A stretch of 64,000 nt of DNA from Zygnema cylindricum (GCA_037447655.1 JBBHKE010002706.1:248001-312000); one strand, 5' to 3'; positions 35,609 to 48,455 are shown, counted from the stretch's first letter. A program made the numbers and translations. The notes: a model not told the origin generated them from the letters alone.

Positions 35609-36562
35609 GGGTATGTCCCCATGTAAGCGATACTTTGAAAAAGTATTTTGGACTGCAGTGAAGTGTTCCGTACTACTTTGAAAAGTGTCCCTATGTGCGA
35701 AAATGAAATCGGAACTTTGAAATGTGACGGTTGTAGACGTACGTACGACTCTGTGACGGTTGACGACGACTACGATATAGGTGACGCCAACAAAAGCAAC
35801 GAAGTTGTAGACGTCTACATTTTGGTAATTTTGTGACATGGCATATGTTTAGGGTTTTGTAACATTGTGACGTCACTTTCACTTGTGACGTCGCAGATTC
35901 GAGAACTTTAGGCCATGGATACCTGATTTCGTTTTCTCTACTTTTTTCGCTCAACTTGCCATAAAAATATGCATAAAGGTAGTCAAAAGATTTATTTTTC
36001 AAATATCTTTCATTTCTTACCAGTTTTGTGGTGCCTCATTCTAAAAACTGTGAGATAAGAGTGATAGTGTGAGAGGGAGAGGGGAGAGGCGACGACGATG
36101 CATAATTCTACCGAGGACCCAGGAATGAAATTGGAGGTCCGAGACCCCTGCAAATTTATTTCCGTACATTCTTGTCTTTTCCGTACATGCACGTGACGGG
36201 CAGGGAAAAAAATAGCGAGTACTCTCCCTCGTCCTAAAATTTTTCCACTCGTGTGGCGCGTGCGTGGGTCGTTTTTCATTCGTTGTTTGGGCGGTACTTT
36301 CCTTGAAATCAGGTCGCGAGGTGATTTTTTATGAAGTTTTTTGACGGGCTTGATTCTTTTGCCCGGGGGTCGAAAAAAGGAAAACGCCAAAATGCGTTCA
36401 CAAGACGACAAACATGAAATACATTCAAATTATCGACTTGAGATTTGCTGTACTTTTAAATAATTGATTTTTTTGTACGGCTAAAGTTTTTCTCGTGTAG
36501 AACTGCGTTTTCAGTGAAAACGACAAATTAAAGTCGATACTTTAATACATAGGGACTTACCC
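35609..36562. mobile_element. Foldback element, family C, copy 3
   Basis: The ends are GGGTATGTCCCCATGT and ACATAGGGACTTACCC, bordered by TTA on both sides. Subterminal GTGACGGTTGTAGACGT motifs occur near the left end. It shares internal stretches with 38267-39217. No coding capacity is seen. Confidence 0.8.
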
Positions 36563-36565
36563 TTA

Positions 36566-37204
36566 GTTTTTTTGCCCGTGAAATATTTGAGAGATTTTAC
36601 TATTTCCAAGTACAGTAAAGAGATTCGCCCAAAATTTGGAAATCGATCTCATGAAAAAGGTCTAGGACCGTACAGCCGACGTAGGAAATAATAATCTGCA
36701 TACACGTTTGCCCTTTCAAAAGATTCTTTTTTTGTCGCCATTTGTAAACGTCACGTGGCAGCACGTAATGGCCAAAAGTGTGACCCGCATAATTCAACGA
36801 GTGCATTGAATCCGGTCATTTTCAAAACCAAAAAAAAAAAGTTAAAAAATATCGCTTTTTACCCGCAAATTGCGGGTACGGAAAATAACCTCCCCCTGGA
36901 AAGTGGATATTTTCAAAGTTGATTTTCTCTGACCACTTTCAGCCAAGAGTTAGCCGCTATGCCGTACTGTACGGTATTAAACTGAAAAACGACAAAAAAT
37001 AAGGTATCGGGCGGCACACGCGATTTGATTGGGCGCACTAGTAGTTAATTTTTTGTTTTCTGGTGAAGGTTACTCCGATCCCTGAAGACACGTTTTTCGC
37101 CCAAAAAGTACACTTCTTGATTTCATGCAAGACGACAAAACATCCGTACGTAGACTAGCCACCCGTAGAGATTTTGAGAAAATCGGTAACTTAGGAACAG
37201 GAAC
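36566..37204. other. Intergenic DNA between elements
   Basis: I recognise no gene or bounded repeat, only scattered CGTAC words and a CACGTGGCAGCACG stretch near 36751. Confidence 0.4.
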
Positions 37205-37399
37205 TACACCGCTCATCTCTAAACAAAAATTAGTGTATATATGAAATTAGAATAAATAATACTAAATTTAGTAGAGAGTAACGTGGCAGAGTTTTATCCA
37301 CTTCATCAAATAATGTTGTTAACTATATTTTGTGATTCCTGGCCAAAAAAAGTCACGACCGAATTAGTGTTATGAAAACTAATAACGACGAGCAGTGTA
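37205..37399. mobile_element. Short CACCG-type element, family H
   Basis: About 195 bp between TACACCGCTCATCTCTAAA and an imperfect inverse ending GACGAGCAGTGTA. The interior (CCGAATTAGTGTTAT) resembles other short families. Confidence 0.6.
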
Positions 37400-37454
37400 G
37401 CGTGTAAAAGGATTTGTCTTCTTCAATAAAGACAAACACACCGTATCATCCTAA

Positions 37455-38256
37455 GGGTATTTTCGCATGTGCAAGTTACAGCTATTTTCTGTCGTTTTCT
37501 TCCATAACTTAGAAAAAAGCGAAAAAATCCGCAGCCGTACCAAAAATTAGAAATTACTACCGTACAAGTTGCGTTACCCTGCAACTTTATACGTACAGTA
37601 GTTTGGCGCAATACAATTTGTCGTTTAGCGCATTTCGACCCACTTTCGTGTCCTTTCAACACGTGTTCAAACTTTACATCAAATCATCTCGCGAGGTGAT
37701 TTTAAATAAAGTCCAGTTAGGTGAGCGAATAGTCAGACATTATCGCACGTGTCTGAAGTTCTTAACTATTTTTGTGTGCGAAGTACCAAAAAAAAAACAC
37801 ACTGCACGTTTACAGCCTGTGCGTAATGTTTTGCGTGCGCTGATCCGTATAGGGGCCGTCTCTCTAAAAAACACGTGTCTTCACACATACGGCGTATGAA
37901 AAAGATTGGCCACCTGTCGGCAAGTGGGAAGATGATAAACTAAACCCCAAATTCTATGCGACAGCGAAAGGTATTTTAGAGTTTCGACACGTCGACAATT
38001 TGGCGTACGGACATTACGAAGTCACAAAAATTGTACAGCGTGCGGAGAAACGCCTCAAATTGAAGGCGAGTGGAAGTTTCGCCTCATTTTATGTACCACA
38101 TCATCTGTCACAATTCTTCGTACACGTCTACGTAAGTCACTTTTTTAATTGACAAGTTACTTGCGTTTACATCCGAATGCTCTGAAAGTTGTACGGAGAA
38201 TCGTCGCTAAAAAACAAAGTAGCAAGACTAAGTTTCGGTTACATGCTAAAGTACCC
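37455..38256. mobile_element. Foldback element, family C, copy 5
   Basis: It starts GGGTATTTTCGCATGTGC and ends CATGCTAAAGTACCC, with TAA on each side (37452-37454 and 38257-38259). It shares terminal style and internal CGACCCACTTTCG sequence with the other family C copies. Confidence 0.7.
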
Positions 38257-38266
38257 TAAGATCTTA

Positions 38267-39217
38267 GGGGGTGTCCCCATGTTTTAAAGTATCTACTTTT
38301 CTCTGTCTTTTTGCCCTTTTTTTCAGGGAACTTTGACAAAAACTTTAGCCGTACGAAAAAATCATTTTTACCAAAGTAGAGTGAACGTCAATTCATACTT
38401 TGAATGTACGGCCGTGTTTGTCGTCATGCGAATGCATTTTGGCGTTTTCCCCTTTTCGACCCCCGGGCAAGAGAATCCAGCCCAAAAAAAAACTTCTTCC
38501 AAAATCACCTCGAGGGGGTGATTTTAGTTCAGGTACCGCCCAAACAGCGAATGAAAAACGAAGCACGCACGCGCCACACGATTTGTAAAATTTTAGGACG
38601 AAGGAGAGTCCTCGATATTTTTCTCCGTGCCCGTCACGCGCTATGTACGGAAAAAAACTGCAGGGGTTTAGACCTCTACTTTCAATCGTGGGTCCTTTGC
38701 AAAAAAATTAGCCGTCGTCGCCTCTCCTCTCTCTCTCTCTCTCACACTCTCGCTTCTATCACACACTTTTTAAAATGAGACACGACAATATTGGTATAAA
38801 ATGAAAGATATTTTAAAAATATTTTTCTGACAATTTTTAGGTTTTTTTTTAATGGCAAGTCGAGTAAGAACAGTAGAAATATCGAAATCGGAAAACCATG
38901 GCGAAAATTTCTTGAATTCGTGACATCGACATTGTCACAAGCGAGCGTGACGTCACAATGTCACCAAACCCTAAACATCTACAATTTCACAAAAATCTAG
39001 ACGTCTACCACTATCCCTGTTTTTGTTGGCGTCACCAATCTTCGGAATTTTCGTAGTCGTCTTCAACCGTCACAAGTCGTACCGACGTCTACAACCGTCA
39101 CATGTCAAAGTTCCGATTTCATTTTCGCACATTGGGACGCTCTTCAAAGTAGTACGACGAATCTTCACTATAGTCCAAAATACTTTATCAAAGTATCGAT
39201 TACATGGGGATACCCCC
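38267..39217. mobile_element. Foldback element, family C, copy 4
   Basis: The ends are GGGGGTGTCCCCATG and CATGGGGATACCCCC, bordered by TTA on both sides. It is about 951 bp and shares stretches with 35609-36562 in inverted order. Only seven bases separate its left TTA from copy 5. Confidence 0.8.
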
Positions 39218-39630
39218 TTAGGCACAACTATCACATCACTTCAGATCTTATTTTTATCTTTTTTATCTTTACGGCGCACTATCAAAGCCGTAAAACGACA
39301 TGTACAGAATTCGATCGGCCAATCCACCTTCCATCACTTTCAATGTAAGGTATTTTTTTTTAGTAAATCTAATACGTGTCCGATATGCGTCGATTTTGGA
39401 GCGATTTACGTGGCAGTTGACATCAGTTTTCAATACAATTCGTCGTTTATTTTGTCTTTTATAGGGAATGTCAAACATCTGCTACTTGAGATCGACACAG
39501 CATAACATTTGCAACTGTAATCCGAAAAGAACCAATACATTACAATTTCATGTCGGTGGAGTTTGACCGTCGATACAAATTTCGACTCTACAAATCTTTG
39601 TCGATACGCCAAAAGTAGAGTAAAGTACAG

Positions 39631-41392
39631 TACACCGTGAATCGCTATTAGCGTCAACATTTTTTTCGCCACTTAAATCATCTTTTCTCCATACACACTT
39701 GTCGGATTGTAGATTTGAGACCATAAACCGAAATCTTATCTTTCAATCACAACCGTCAGATCTGAAATCCAACATGTGGGTACGGAGAAAAAATGCTCTA
39801 AGGGTATGTCCCCATGTATTTGTAACTTAGAGAACTTACTTTGTACTTCAGCGTGGATCCGCCGGACCCAGATTTTAAGTGTCCTTGTGTGTAAGGGTGC
39901 GTCTCCATGTACTTGAAACTTAGAAAAAAAAATTTGTTTTTTTGCGTAAAGCCGGCGGACCCGGATTTCGGGTGTCCCTATGTGAAACAACGACATAGTT
40001 ACTGAACCGTGGGACGATTGTATACGCTAACAATGCCCGTGACCGCTATCAACGTCTACAATTTGTGATGACGCACGTTATTTTTAGTAGCAGCTTGTGA
40101 CGTCCCATGAGCTTTTGTGACATTGTAGACGTACCGCCTTCCAGCCTGTGCCCTTTCACGGTTGATGAAGATGCATTTTGCCTTTGCGTCGCTTCTCCGC
40201 TCGACATGAAATGGCATCGAAATCTTGAGACCCCTGACGAAATAAAATCTGTACCCGGCGCAAACGGACAAAAATTAACAAATTGTGTACTTTGCCTCGT
40301 CATACCTAAATGCAAACGGACAAAATATTACGAAGAGTGTACCTTTTGTCGTCGATTGAATTCATTTGAAATTTTTGTAAATTTTTTTACACGTGCGAAT
40401 ACGTGTTCTTATTTGCTTTTCAAACATACTTTGTTTTAAACCACATCGTCCCTGTTTTTTAAAGAAAATTTGAAGATGACGTTTTTTTTGCGTGGCCGTG
40501 GGTCGAAAAACACAAGACGACAACATATAGTACATTCTAAATTAGATGATGACGCAAAATGCATTTCTCATTTTTTCTATTTTTTTACGCTGTACGGCTC
40601 TAAGTTTTACAGGAAAAAGGCAGAGAAAAACCTTTACTTAGGCACATGGAGACGCACCCAAAGAACGTAATCGTAACGTACGATTGTGACGATTGTAAAC
40701 ATCGACAATACCTGTGACGGTTGTCAACGTCTACAAATCTACGTTGCCGCACGTTATTTTTTGGAACTGCTTGGGTGACGTCGTATGTCTTACCGTGACA
40801 TTGTAGACGTACCGCTTTCCAGCCTGTGCAGTTTCACGGTTGAAGAAGATGCGCTTTGCCTTCCCGTCTCCTGTTCAGTCGACGTGAAATGACATCAGAA
40901 TTTTGAGACCCCTACGATAAAAAAAAACCGTACCGAACGAAGACGGAAAAAACCAAACAAATTGTGTATTTTTTTTCGTCGTATTGAAAGCAAACGTACA
41001 AAACATAGCAAATTGTGTATTTTTATTTGTCCTTGGAAATCGTATGAAAATTTTCTAAAATTACAGCACGTGCGAATATATGTTCCTATTTGTTTATCGA
41101 AAATACCTAGTTTTAAAACACATCGCGCATGTGTTTTAAACAAAGGTTTGAAGATGACGTATTTTGTCGTGGAAGTGGGTCGTAAAACACAAGAAACATT
41201 TTCGGTCATCTTAAGTTCAAGGATGACGCAATTGTACTCTACAAATTTGCAATTCCTTCGTACGGTTGCAACTTAGGCAGTACGGCGCTAAGTTTTACAA
41301 GAAAACGACAAAAAAAAAACCCTTATGAACATGGGGACATACCCTAAGTGGCGAAAAAAACATTAATTCTAATAGCGATTCACGTTGTGTAC
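39631..41392. mobile_element. Family B element, copy 4, split by a family C element
   Basis: The left part (39631-39801, starting TACACCGTGAATCGCTATTA) and right part (about 41345-41392, AAGTGGCGAAAAAAACATTA to the inverse terminus) together form one family B element. The break is at the TAA within the TTTTAAGTGG arm, where a family C element sits. Confidence 0.85.
39802..41344. mobile_element. Foldback element, family C, copy 2, nested in a family B element
   Basis: The ends are GGGTATGTCCCCATG and CATGGGGACATACCC. TAA is duplicated at both borders (39799-39801 and 41345-41347), and the intact family B copies show that TAA is the single original target. Inside are a second pair of ends (GGGTGCGTCTCCATGT near 39897 and its inverse near 40658) and long arms matching copy 1. 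No coding capacity is seen. Confidence 0.87.
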
Positions 41393-42660
41393 AGTAATAG
41401 ATTGACAAAGAATTGCATAGATGTCCTATGCGCATAAAACACACGGAGTAAACTAACCAATACTACGTAGAGTGTGCATAAAACAATTTCCAACTTTATA
41501 AAATTCGTCGTAAAATTCGTACTTTTTTTCAACTTTCAAATTTCAAAAATTTAAATATTTAGTATTGTCAAAAACTGATAAGTGCAACGAACTAGCGGCG
41601 AGCGCCGGAATTTACGGTGTTTCCAACGGCGGCTTTTTTTTGAAGACGGAGTGGAGGACAAATGAAAATACTCGCGCGCGAATGAAGCAAAACGGCTCGA
41701 GGAAGCCGCTGTTAGAGACGCCATAAATTTCGCGGCTCGCCGTTTAGATAAAAAATACTCACGCGCAAATGAAGCAACGTTTTTTTTTTTTAATGTCCGT
41801 AGATATTTCCGTAGAGTGTGAGACATACGAAATTTACGAATTTTACGAAACAAGCGAATACTACGTATATTTCGTAAAAAAGTCCAAATCCATACGAATA
41901 TGACATCTATAGCGAATTGACAGATTTGGCTGTCAAAAATCGATACTATGCATAGAATACATATTTCGCACACCTAAGCGAAATTATTTGCGAGAACCAA
42001 TGGAAAACGATCAAACTGGTCCGGTCTTGGCTGGTTATATCTCTTTTTTGTTCTTGGAATTATCTGGCAAGTTGCTCTCATTGGTCGAATATTGTTCCAC
42101 CGTCCAGAAGGACTTTCGAATCTTTATTTAAATTTGATGCCAATTTGACATCGGATCTCGAATTGTGGACTTTTCGTACGATGACGTAAGCCAATGTCGG
42201 TGGGAGTCGTATTGTGCCGAATCAATGTCGATGTCAATTGCAGGATTCACACTAGAAACGGATGGTGAATGAGATGAAGAAACGAATGCTTTTTTTTTTG
42301 TTTGGACGTGAATTGCCCTTAATGTCATCTCACGTCAACAAAAACGTCGTGACGTGATTCATGTTGCCGTACAAGTAGTTGTTGACGACTCAAATCCGTC
42401 CGTACAAATCCATCGTTTTTCATACGTACAATAACATATATTTTTTCCACGGTGACCGGCCGAGACATCCAAACAAAAAGGGACGGTTCAAAAAAAAAAC
42501 CAACAAACAAAAATCACCTGAAAATAAAAAGTGGCAAAAAAAACAAACAAAAACAACCGCAAAATCCCGCTTGAACCAAACTTCTTCCTTTCTTTTTACT
42601 TTCTCCTCTTTTTGATTTTTCGCCCTCTTTTAACACTAAACATTAAACTATCATTTCTTC
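41393..42660. other. Intergenic DNA without a convincing gene
   Basis: A 140-codon minus-strand frame at 41551-41973 contains an internal duplication (FAREYF twice) and no recognisable domain; I treat it as chance. Confidence 0.4.
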
Positions 42661-42689
42661 AACATATTTTCCCCCATTCATTCACTTTC

Positions 42690-43380
42690 TCTCCCTCCCA
42701 AACTGCCCTCCCACCTTCCCAAACTGCCCTCCCTCCATCCCTCACTCCTTCCCTCTCTCTCTCCCTCCCTTCCTCTCTCAACATCCCTCTTCTCTCTCAC
42801 CCTCCCTCTCCTTCCCTCCCTCCCTCTCTCATAATTTGCCCACCCTCCCTTTTATCCCTCCCTCCCTCCCACTATCCCTCCCTCCCCAACTCCCTCCTTC
42901 ATTCTCTCCTTTTATCCCTTGCCCCCCTCCCTCCCTCCCTCTCTCCCCCCATCCCTCCCAATCTCCTCTCCCTCCCTCCCAATCTGCCCTCCCTCCCTCC
43001 AAATCTGCCTTCCCCTCCCTATATTTCTCCCTCCCTCCTCTCTCTCACCCTCCTCCCCTCCCTCCCTCCCACCCTCCTCCCCTCCCTCCCTCCCACCCTC
43101 CCTTCCTCTCTCTCTCCCTCCCTCTCTCACCCTACCTCTCGCTCCCTCCCTCTCTCCCCCACTCTCTCCCTCTCTGTCGCTCTCTCCCCCCTCTCCCCCT
43201 CTCCCCCCCTCTCTACCCCTCTCTCCCCTTCTCTCCCTCTCTCTCCCTCTCTCTCCCTCTCTCTCCCTCTCTCTCCTTCTCCCTCCCTCTCTATCCCTCT
43301 CCCCCTCTATCGCTCTCCCTCTTCCCTTTCTCGCCCTCTCTCCCGCCTCTCTCTCTCCCTCCCTCCCTCTCTCCCTTACT
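42690..43380. repeat. Long polypyrimidine block
   Basis: Nearly 700 bp of almost pure C and T on the plus strand, built from CCCTCCCTC and CTCTCTCCCT units. All six frames give low-complexity proline/serine or glycine/arginine/glutamate runs, so the long open frames are artefacts. Confidence 0.92.
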
Positions 43381-43744
43381 AAGAAGAGGAATTTGGTAAA
43401 AACATGCAAATATCTCTCTTTCTCTCTCTCCCTTTGTGCCTTTCTCTCTTTTTAACTCCTATCCTTCTTTATGTTTACCTGTTATTCTTGTTGTACTCCC
43501 ATTCTCCCTAAAAATTTTATCCTAGTTTTTTTTTCCATCGTTCTTTTTTGTTCTCTCTTCTTTCATATCCTCCCTCTCCCTCTCTTTTTCCTCCTCCTCC
43601 TCTTTAGTTTCTTTGTTGTATTATCCTACATTTTTGAAAGATTCTTCATTAATTAATTTTCAAAATCTCAAGCTAAAAGAATTCTTTATCTTTAACATCA
43701 TTAACCAACTCATTTTTTGTGCATTTATCACACTGTTTTTTTTT

Positions 43745-44068
43745 TTGTTCCCTCCGTCCTTCCCTCACAATCTGCACTCCCTCCCTCCCAATATTCCCTC
43801 CCTTCCTCCCTCCCTCCCACTCTCCCTCCCTCCCTCCCTCCCCCTCTCTCTCCCTCCCAATTTACCCTCCCTCTTATCACTCCCCTACCCTCCCTCCCTC
43901 CCTCACTACCTCAATCCCTCCCAATCTGCCATCCCTCCCTCCCTCTCTCACTCCCTCCCTCACTCCATCCATTCTCACCTCCCAATCTACCCTCTCTCTC
44001 TCCCTCCGAATTTGCCCTCCCTCCTTCCCAATATGCTTTTCCTCCTTCCTTCCCTCCCTCCCTCTCTC
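43745..44068. repeat. Polypyrimidine block
   Basis: CCCTCCCTC units again dominate, with interspersed CCAATCTGCC and CCAATTTACC motifs spaced irregularly. Confidence 0.88.
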
Positions 44069-44995
44069 GGAAAGATATCTCATGCTTATAAAACACACGC
44101 ATGAAACGCCAAAAAAATAACGAATATGAGCATGAAATAAAGTTCAAAATATTTAATAATGCGTTGACCTTCTTTGAATTCATACTAAAATTAAAAATCA
44201 CAAAATATTATAACATTTAATAAATGACTAAAAATACGACGACAACTTAATCAAAATTTCAAAGGTTCTAAATGAAAACTAGCGACAACATTGTGTCTTC
44301 GCTGGACGTTGAACCAGCTAGCAGCGATCAGACTGTTTCGTCGCCAGCGACCAGACTTCCTCGGCGCTGAACTCGCCACCAACGCCGGGCAGCGAAAGCC
44401 TTGTAAGCACCGTCGTCATCCTGACGCCATGCCGGCGCTTGCCTCTATTACAACATGCCAACATTCAAAAATTTAGAATTGAAGAAAAATTACTCGTTTT
44501 TGACTGTCAAAAATGAATAATGACAAAATCACAATTAAAAAAAATATATCCATTTCTGTATGTCAACATTTAATGATGATAAATTCAGAATTGAAGCAAA
44601 AAAAAAAAAATACAATAAATACAAATGCACGATTTGTTTTCCTCAAGCTGCCCACCCTTCGGAGCCTTAATATGGTCTTACTCTCATCCTCGAGGGCTAG
44701 GCATGGCTACATGTGAAAAAGTTTGTGGAAGCTTGAAGTGCAACTTTAATCAAGCTTTCAATGGCAGATTTAAACGTGGCTTCGATGAACCGTACAAATT
44801 TCATTAAAAACTTCCCGCGGGGAAATGAAACGTCTATTTCTTTAAATTTTCGAACATTATATCTATACATTTTATTTTTACGGTTTATTCGTATGAAAAG
44901 TATATGCATTTAAAGAAAGATTCAAAATCTTAATAAAATAACAAAATTTCGCAAAAATGTCAAAATCCGTACTGATAAGTCATCTATGTTATTTT
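44069..44995. other. AT-rich DNA between pyrimidine blocks
   Basis: Short open frames have no recognisable features. A GC-richer patch at 44290-44450 shows no domain. Confidence 0.4.
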
Positions 44996-45530
44996 GCTCC
45001 CTCCCTCTCTCACTTCTTCCCTCTTTTCCTCTCTCCCTCCCTCCCTCCCTTTCTCTCTCGTTCCCAAACTAACCTTCCTCTTTGTGTCTCCCCTTCCATC
45101 TCCCCCCCTCCCTACCTCCCTCTTTACCTCCCTCCCTCTCTCTCTTCCAATCTGCCCTCTCTCCCTTCCTCTATCCCTCCCAATATGTTGTCTCTCTCTC
45201 CCTCTCTCCTTGCCCTCCATTCCTCCCTCCCTCTCTCCTTCCTTCCCTCACTCTCACTATCCAAATATTTTTCCCTATGTTTTCTCTCCCCCTCCCTCTC
45301 TCCCTCTCTCTGTCCCTCTCTATTTCCTTCTCTCCTTCCCTCCCTCTCTCACCGTCTCTCTTTCCTCTCCCCCTCCCCCCCCCTCTCCCACTATAACTTC
45401 CCCTCTCTCACCCAATCTATCCTCTCTCCATCATTTTATCCCTGCCTCCCTCCCTCCCAACCCTCCGGCTGTCCATCCGTCCCTCCCTCCTTTCCTTCAT
45501 CGCTTCTTTTATCCCTCATACCCTCCATTA
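44996..45530. repeat. Polypyrimidine block
   Basis: Similar to the two previous blocks and ending about 90 bases before the transposase pseudogene. Translations are proline/serine/leucine runs. Confidence 0.9.
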
Positions 45531-45622
45531 TATGCACCCTACCATGACTCTTCGTGGTTGTGTTGTTTTTCTCTTCGTGGTTGTATTGTTTATCAGGGTT
45601 ATTAGCATTAACCATTTCTTAA

Positions 45623-46873
45623 ATGGAGCCCATTTCATCCCGAGGACGCTATCGATATTTCCAAAAGAGGAAACTTCTTACTTACCTTATCGTCATACTA
45701 CAATTGGTGCTTTTGAAAAAACGGTGGAGAAAATATATTAACAACCGTATAAATTCACGCTCAAGGGGAAGAAGATGGTGGATTTTTCCTAGATCTACAA
45801 GTTTTTGGGACCATATTTGTAACACTGTATGGTTGAATATCGGTCATGAAGATTGTGACAAACAATGGAAAAGGCATTTTCGTATGGGCCTACGCACTTT
45901 CGAAAAGTTGGTGTTCATGTTAACACCGTTCATTCAAAAAAATCACACGAGCTATCGAGATGCTATACACATCAATAAAGCATGTGCTGTGGTGCTTCAC
46001 CGTTTGGCTCACAACACGCCTTTAATGGCTTTATCGGAAATGTTTTGCATAGGAATTTCAACAATCACTAATTACACCGAAGATATTTGTTCTGTACTGG
46101 AGGGTCCCCTTCACACCACTTTTATTCAACGGCCGCATGGACCGAAGTTACAAGAAATCATTAATGGTTTCAAGGAGTTAACAGAAATATCACAAATTGG
46201 CGGGGTGATTGATGGGACGCACATCTATTTTTCTAACCGACCAGTAGAAAACGCATTTGAGTATTTCGATCTTTTTAGAAGACACAATGTGATACTTCAA
46301 GCAATCTGCGATCACCGTCTTCTATTTTGGGATGTTTTTTGTGACCGTTCGGGCTCGACACACGACTCTACGGTATTCCAAGCCTCCTCAATCTACACTC
46401 GTCTACGTAACCGCCAAATTCTAAGAGAGCCGGTTGAGGAAATTTGTGGCACTACAGTTCGGCCCGTGATCATTGGGGATGCCGCGTATCCATTATCCAA
46501 TTTTTTGATCAAATGATATAGAGCTAGTGGAGATGCAAGGAAAAATGCTTTCGATAAAGCATTATCAATTGGGCGGGTTCGTATTGAAATGGCGTTTGGC
46601 ATTTTGAAAGGGCGGTTCGAAATATTGAGGGACATTGGGGTTAAGGAGGAAATGGTTCCAACTGTTGTTGTGGCATGTTGTGTTTTACACAACTTCATCA
46701 TTCTCACTGGGGAGCCATTACCTGTACGGTGGAGGCAATTTCGGATGCCGGATGCTAAAAACAGTGTGACACCACGTTCTCAAGGTGGGAGGAGAACGGC
46801 GAGAGACGCGTTATTTTGTCAATTTTGTAACGACGATGATGTTGTGGCCAAATATGATGAAATGGATGAATGA
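45623..46873 (+). pseudogene. PIF/Harbinger transposase (HARBI1-like), one in-frame stop
   Basis: This is a DDE nuclease that would excise and insert a Harbinger-type transposon. The frame covers 416 codons, a typical length for the family, with a single TGA at codon 298 (46514-46516). Features in order: an N-terminal RRWWIFPRSTSFWD block; a helix-turn-helix-like segment (ALSEMFCIGISTIT, 136-149); GVIDGTH with first acid Asp197; a conserved GSTHDSTVF stretch; IIGDAAYPL with second acid Asp286; and RIEMAFGILKGRF with Glu322. The stop follows IIGDAAYPLSNFLIK and removes the last acid, so the product should be inactive. Everything else looks intact, implying recent loss. Terminal repeats were not found, and no Myb-like partner gene is adjacent. 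A low-complexity block lies upstream. Confidence 0.88.
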
Positions 46874-47199
46874 TATTCCTCCAACTGCTACGATTTTGAA
46901 AATTTGATTATTTGTTTCACAATTGGAAACATTTGAATATTACCAAACACAAAAAAATGGAAAGAATCTTTAGAGGGTTAAGCTGCTTGATTTATTTATT
47001 CAACGACATTTAATTATGTTTTTAAAGGAATTTATATTGTCTCATTGTTCCTTTGTCATGCATTGTTTGTTCATTGTTGTTTTGTGTTGTTTTTATTTGG
47101 AGATATCTTGAAAGAGTCGTCAATTTTTATTAATGTAATGCATACCAATTAAGTTAATTAATAGATGGGTGTTTTGTACTTAACCAGGTATGCAGAAGT
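46874..47199. other. DNA between transposase and LTR element
   Basis: AT-rich, with nothing recognised. It may contain the 3' end of the Harbinger element. Confidence 0.4.
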
Positions 47200-48337
47200 T
47201 GTTCATATTTGAGTATTTTCTAGGTCTGTATTAGGATAGAAAAAAACAGAGGCAGTCTGCCTTTAACTCCCCTCTCCAAGCCCCCACACTTCTCGTAGTC
47301 ACTGAAGGCTAGATAAGGAGCTAGAGCCATGGCTACCTAAACCTCACTAGAGAAGACAGGAAGTGAATTAGGTAGATTTAACCAAAATGTACTTGACGGC
47401 CCCAAAAATTGATCATAGTACCTGCCGTTTGACAAGACAACTGTAGCTGGTAGCTTTGTCCATTTAATCTTGGACTAGTGCTAAGGTACATTGGGTTTGA
47501 TATGTATTTAAATATGTACACGTAGGTTTTTCCATTTAACTAGATTACGGTTTATAGGGCATAGAAACAGTTGTACTTTTAGTACCGGACGAAACAAATA
47601 GTACGGACATATGTTTCGACGGTCTGTAATAAATACCGATATCAATCGGACGGCCGTGGTTAGCGTCAGCTTCGCGGAAAGGACAAATTGGCGGTTTGTA
47701 GACTTCGCCACTCCGGATGACACGTGGCAACATCATACGGGTTTACAAAATCTCCGAAACAAAAGACAACAAATCTGGATGTGACAAATGTCCCATTATG
47801 GCGGCGTCGTACACTGTCCGTACAGAATGTACTCCAACATTTGTACTTTATTGTACGGTACATTCTATGATTGGTCAGTACCTCAGTACTAAGGGGTTTA
47901 GAGAGGGGTTTAGGACTTAGAATATTTTGGGTAGGTAGCCGCCTCTCCCAAAGAGCATCTTGTATCAAAGGCAAATTTTGGCCAGCCATAACTATTAACT
48001 CAGTTGACCAATTTCAATGATTCTTTTTGTTGCGGACTCAAGGGGGTATAGGCTACACACGGGTGTAGTTGGTCTGAGTGTTTGTCTGCCAAGGTGGCTG
48101 CATTTCTAAGGGAAAGTCAAAGTGGGGAATGTTATCCAAAACTCGTATTCTAACTTTCCATTATGTGGTGGAACTGAGCACACACAAAGTCTTATTTCAC
48201 AAGGGTGAAGTTATAATAGGGTTCTGATTGTCAAGGGCTCAATCATTTCGGTTTATATAAAATTGGAGTCGGCACTATCTAGATTAGCTTCTTTGGACTT
48301 GCGAATTCTGGGTGGCAATGTTGCCCATAGAATTACA
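47200..48337 (+). repeat. 5' LTR of the 47.2-kb element (1138 bp)
   Basis: It aligns with 50175-50703 plus about 51728-52334 and with the LTR at 60801-61938, which has the same length. The dinucleotide ends are TG and CA. Confidence 0.83.
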
Positions 48338-48455
48338 AGTTATGGGCCCACCATCTAGGGTGCCTATGATTGATGGAACACACTTCACTTATTTGGAGTT
48401 CACGATGGAGGGATTGCTTTTCGAAAAGCACTTATGGGGAATTGTTTGGGGATAA

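Noticed and set aside
41551-41973. 140-codon minus-strand open frame
   Set aside because: Internal duplication, no recognisable domain and no promoter or neighbour support.
42531-43382. Long plus-strand open frame (283 codons) and overlapping frames
   Set aside because: The frames cross a polypyrimidine block; all translations are Pro/Ser/Leu or Gly/Arg/Glu runs, so openness reflects composition.
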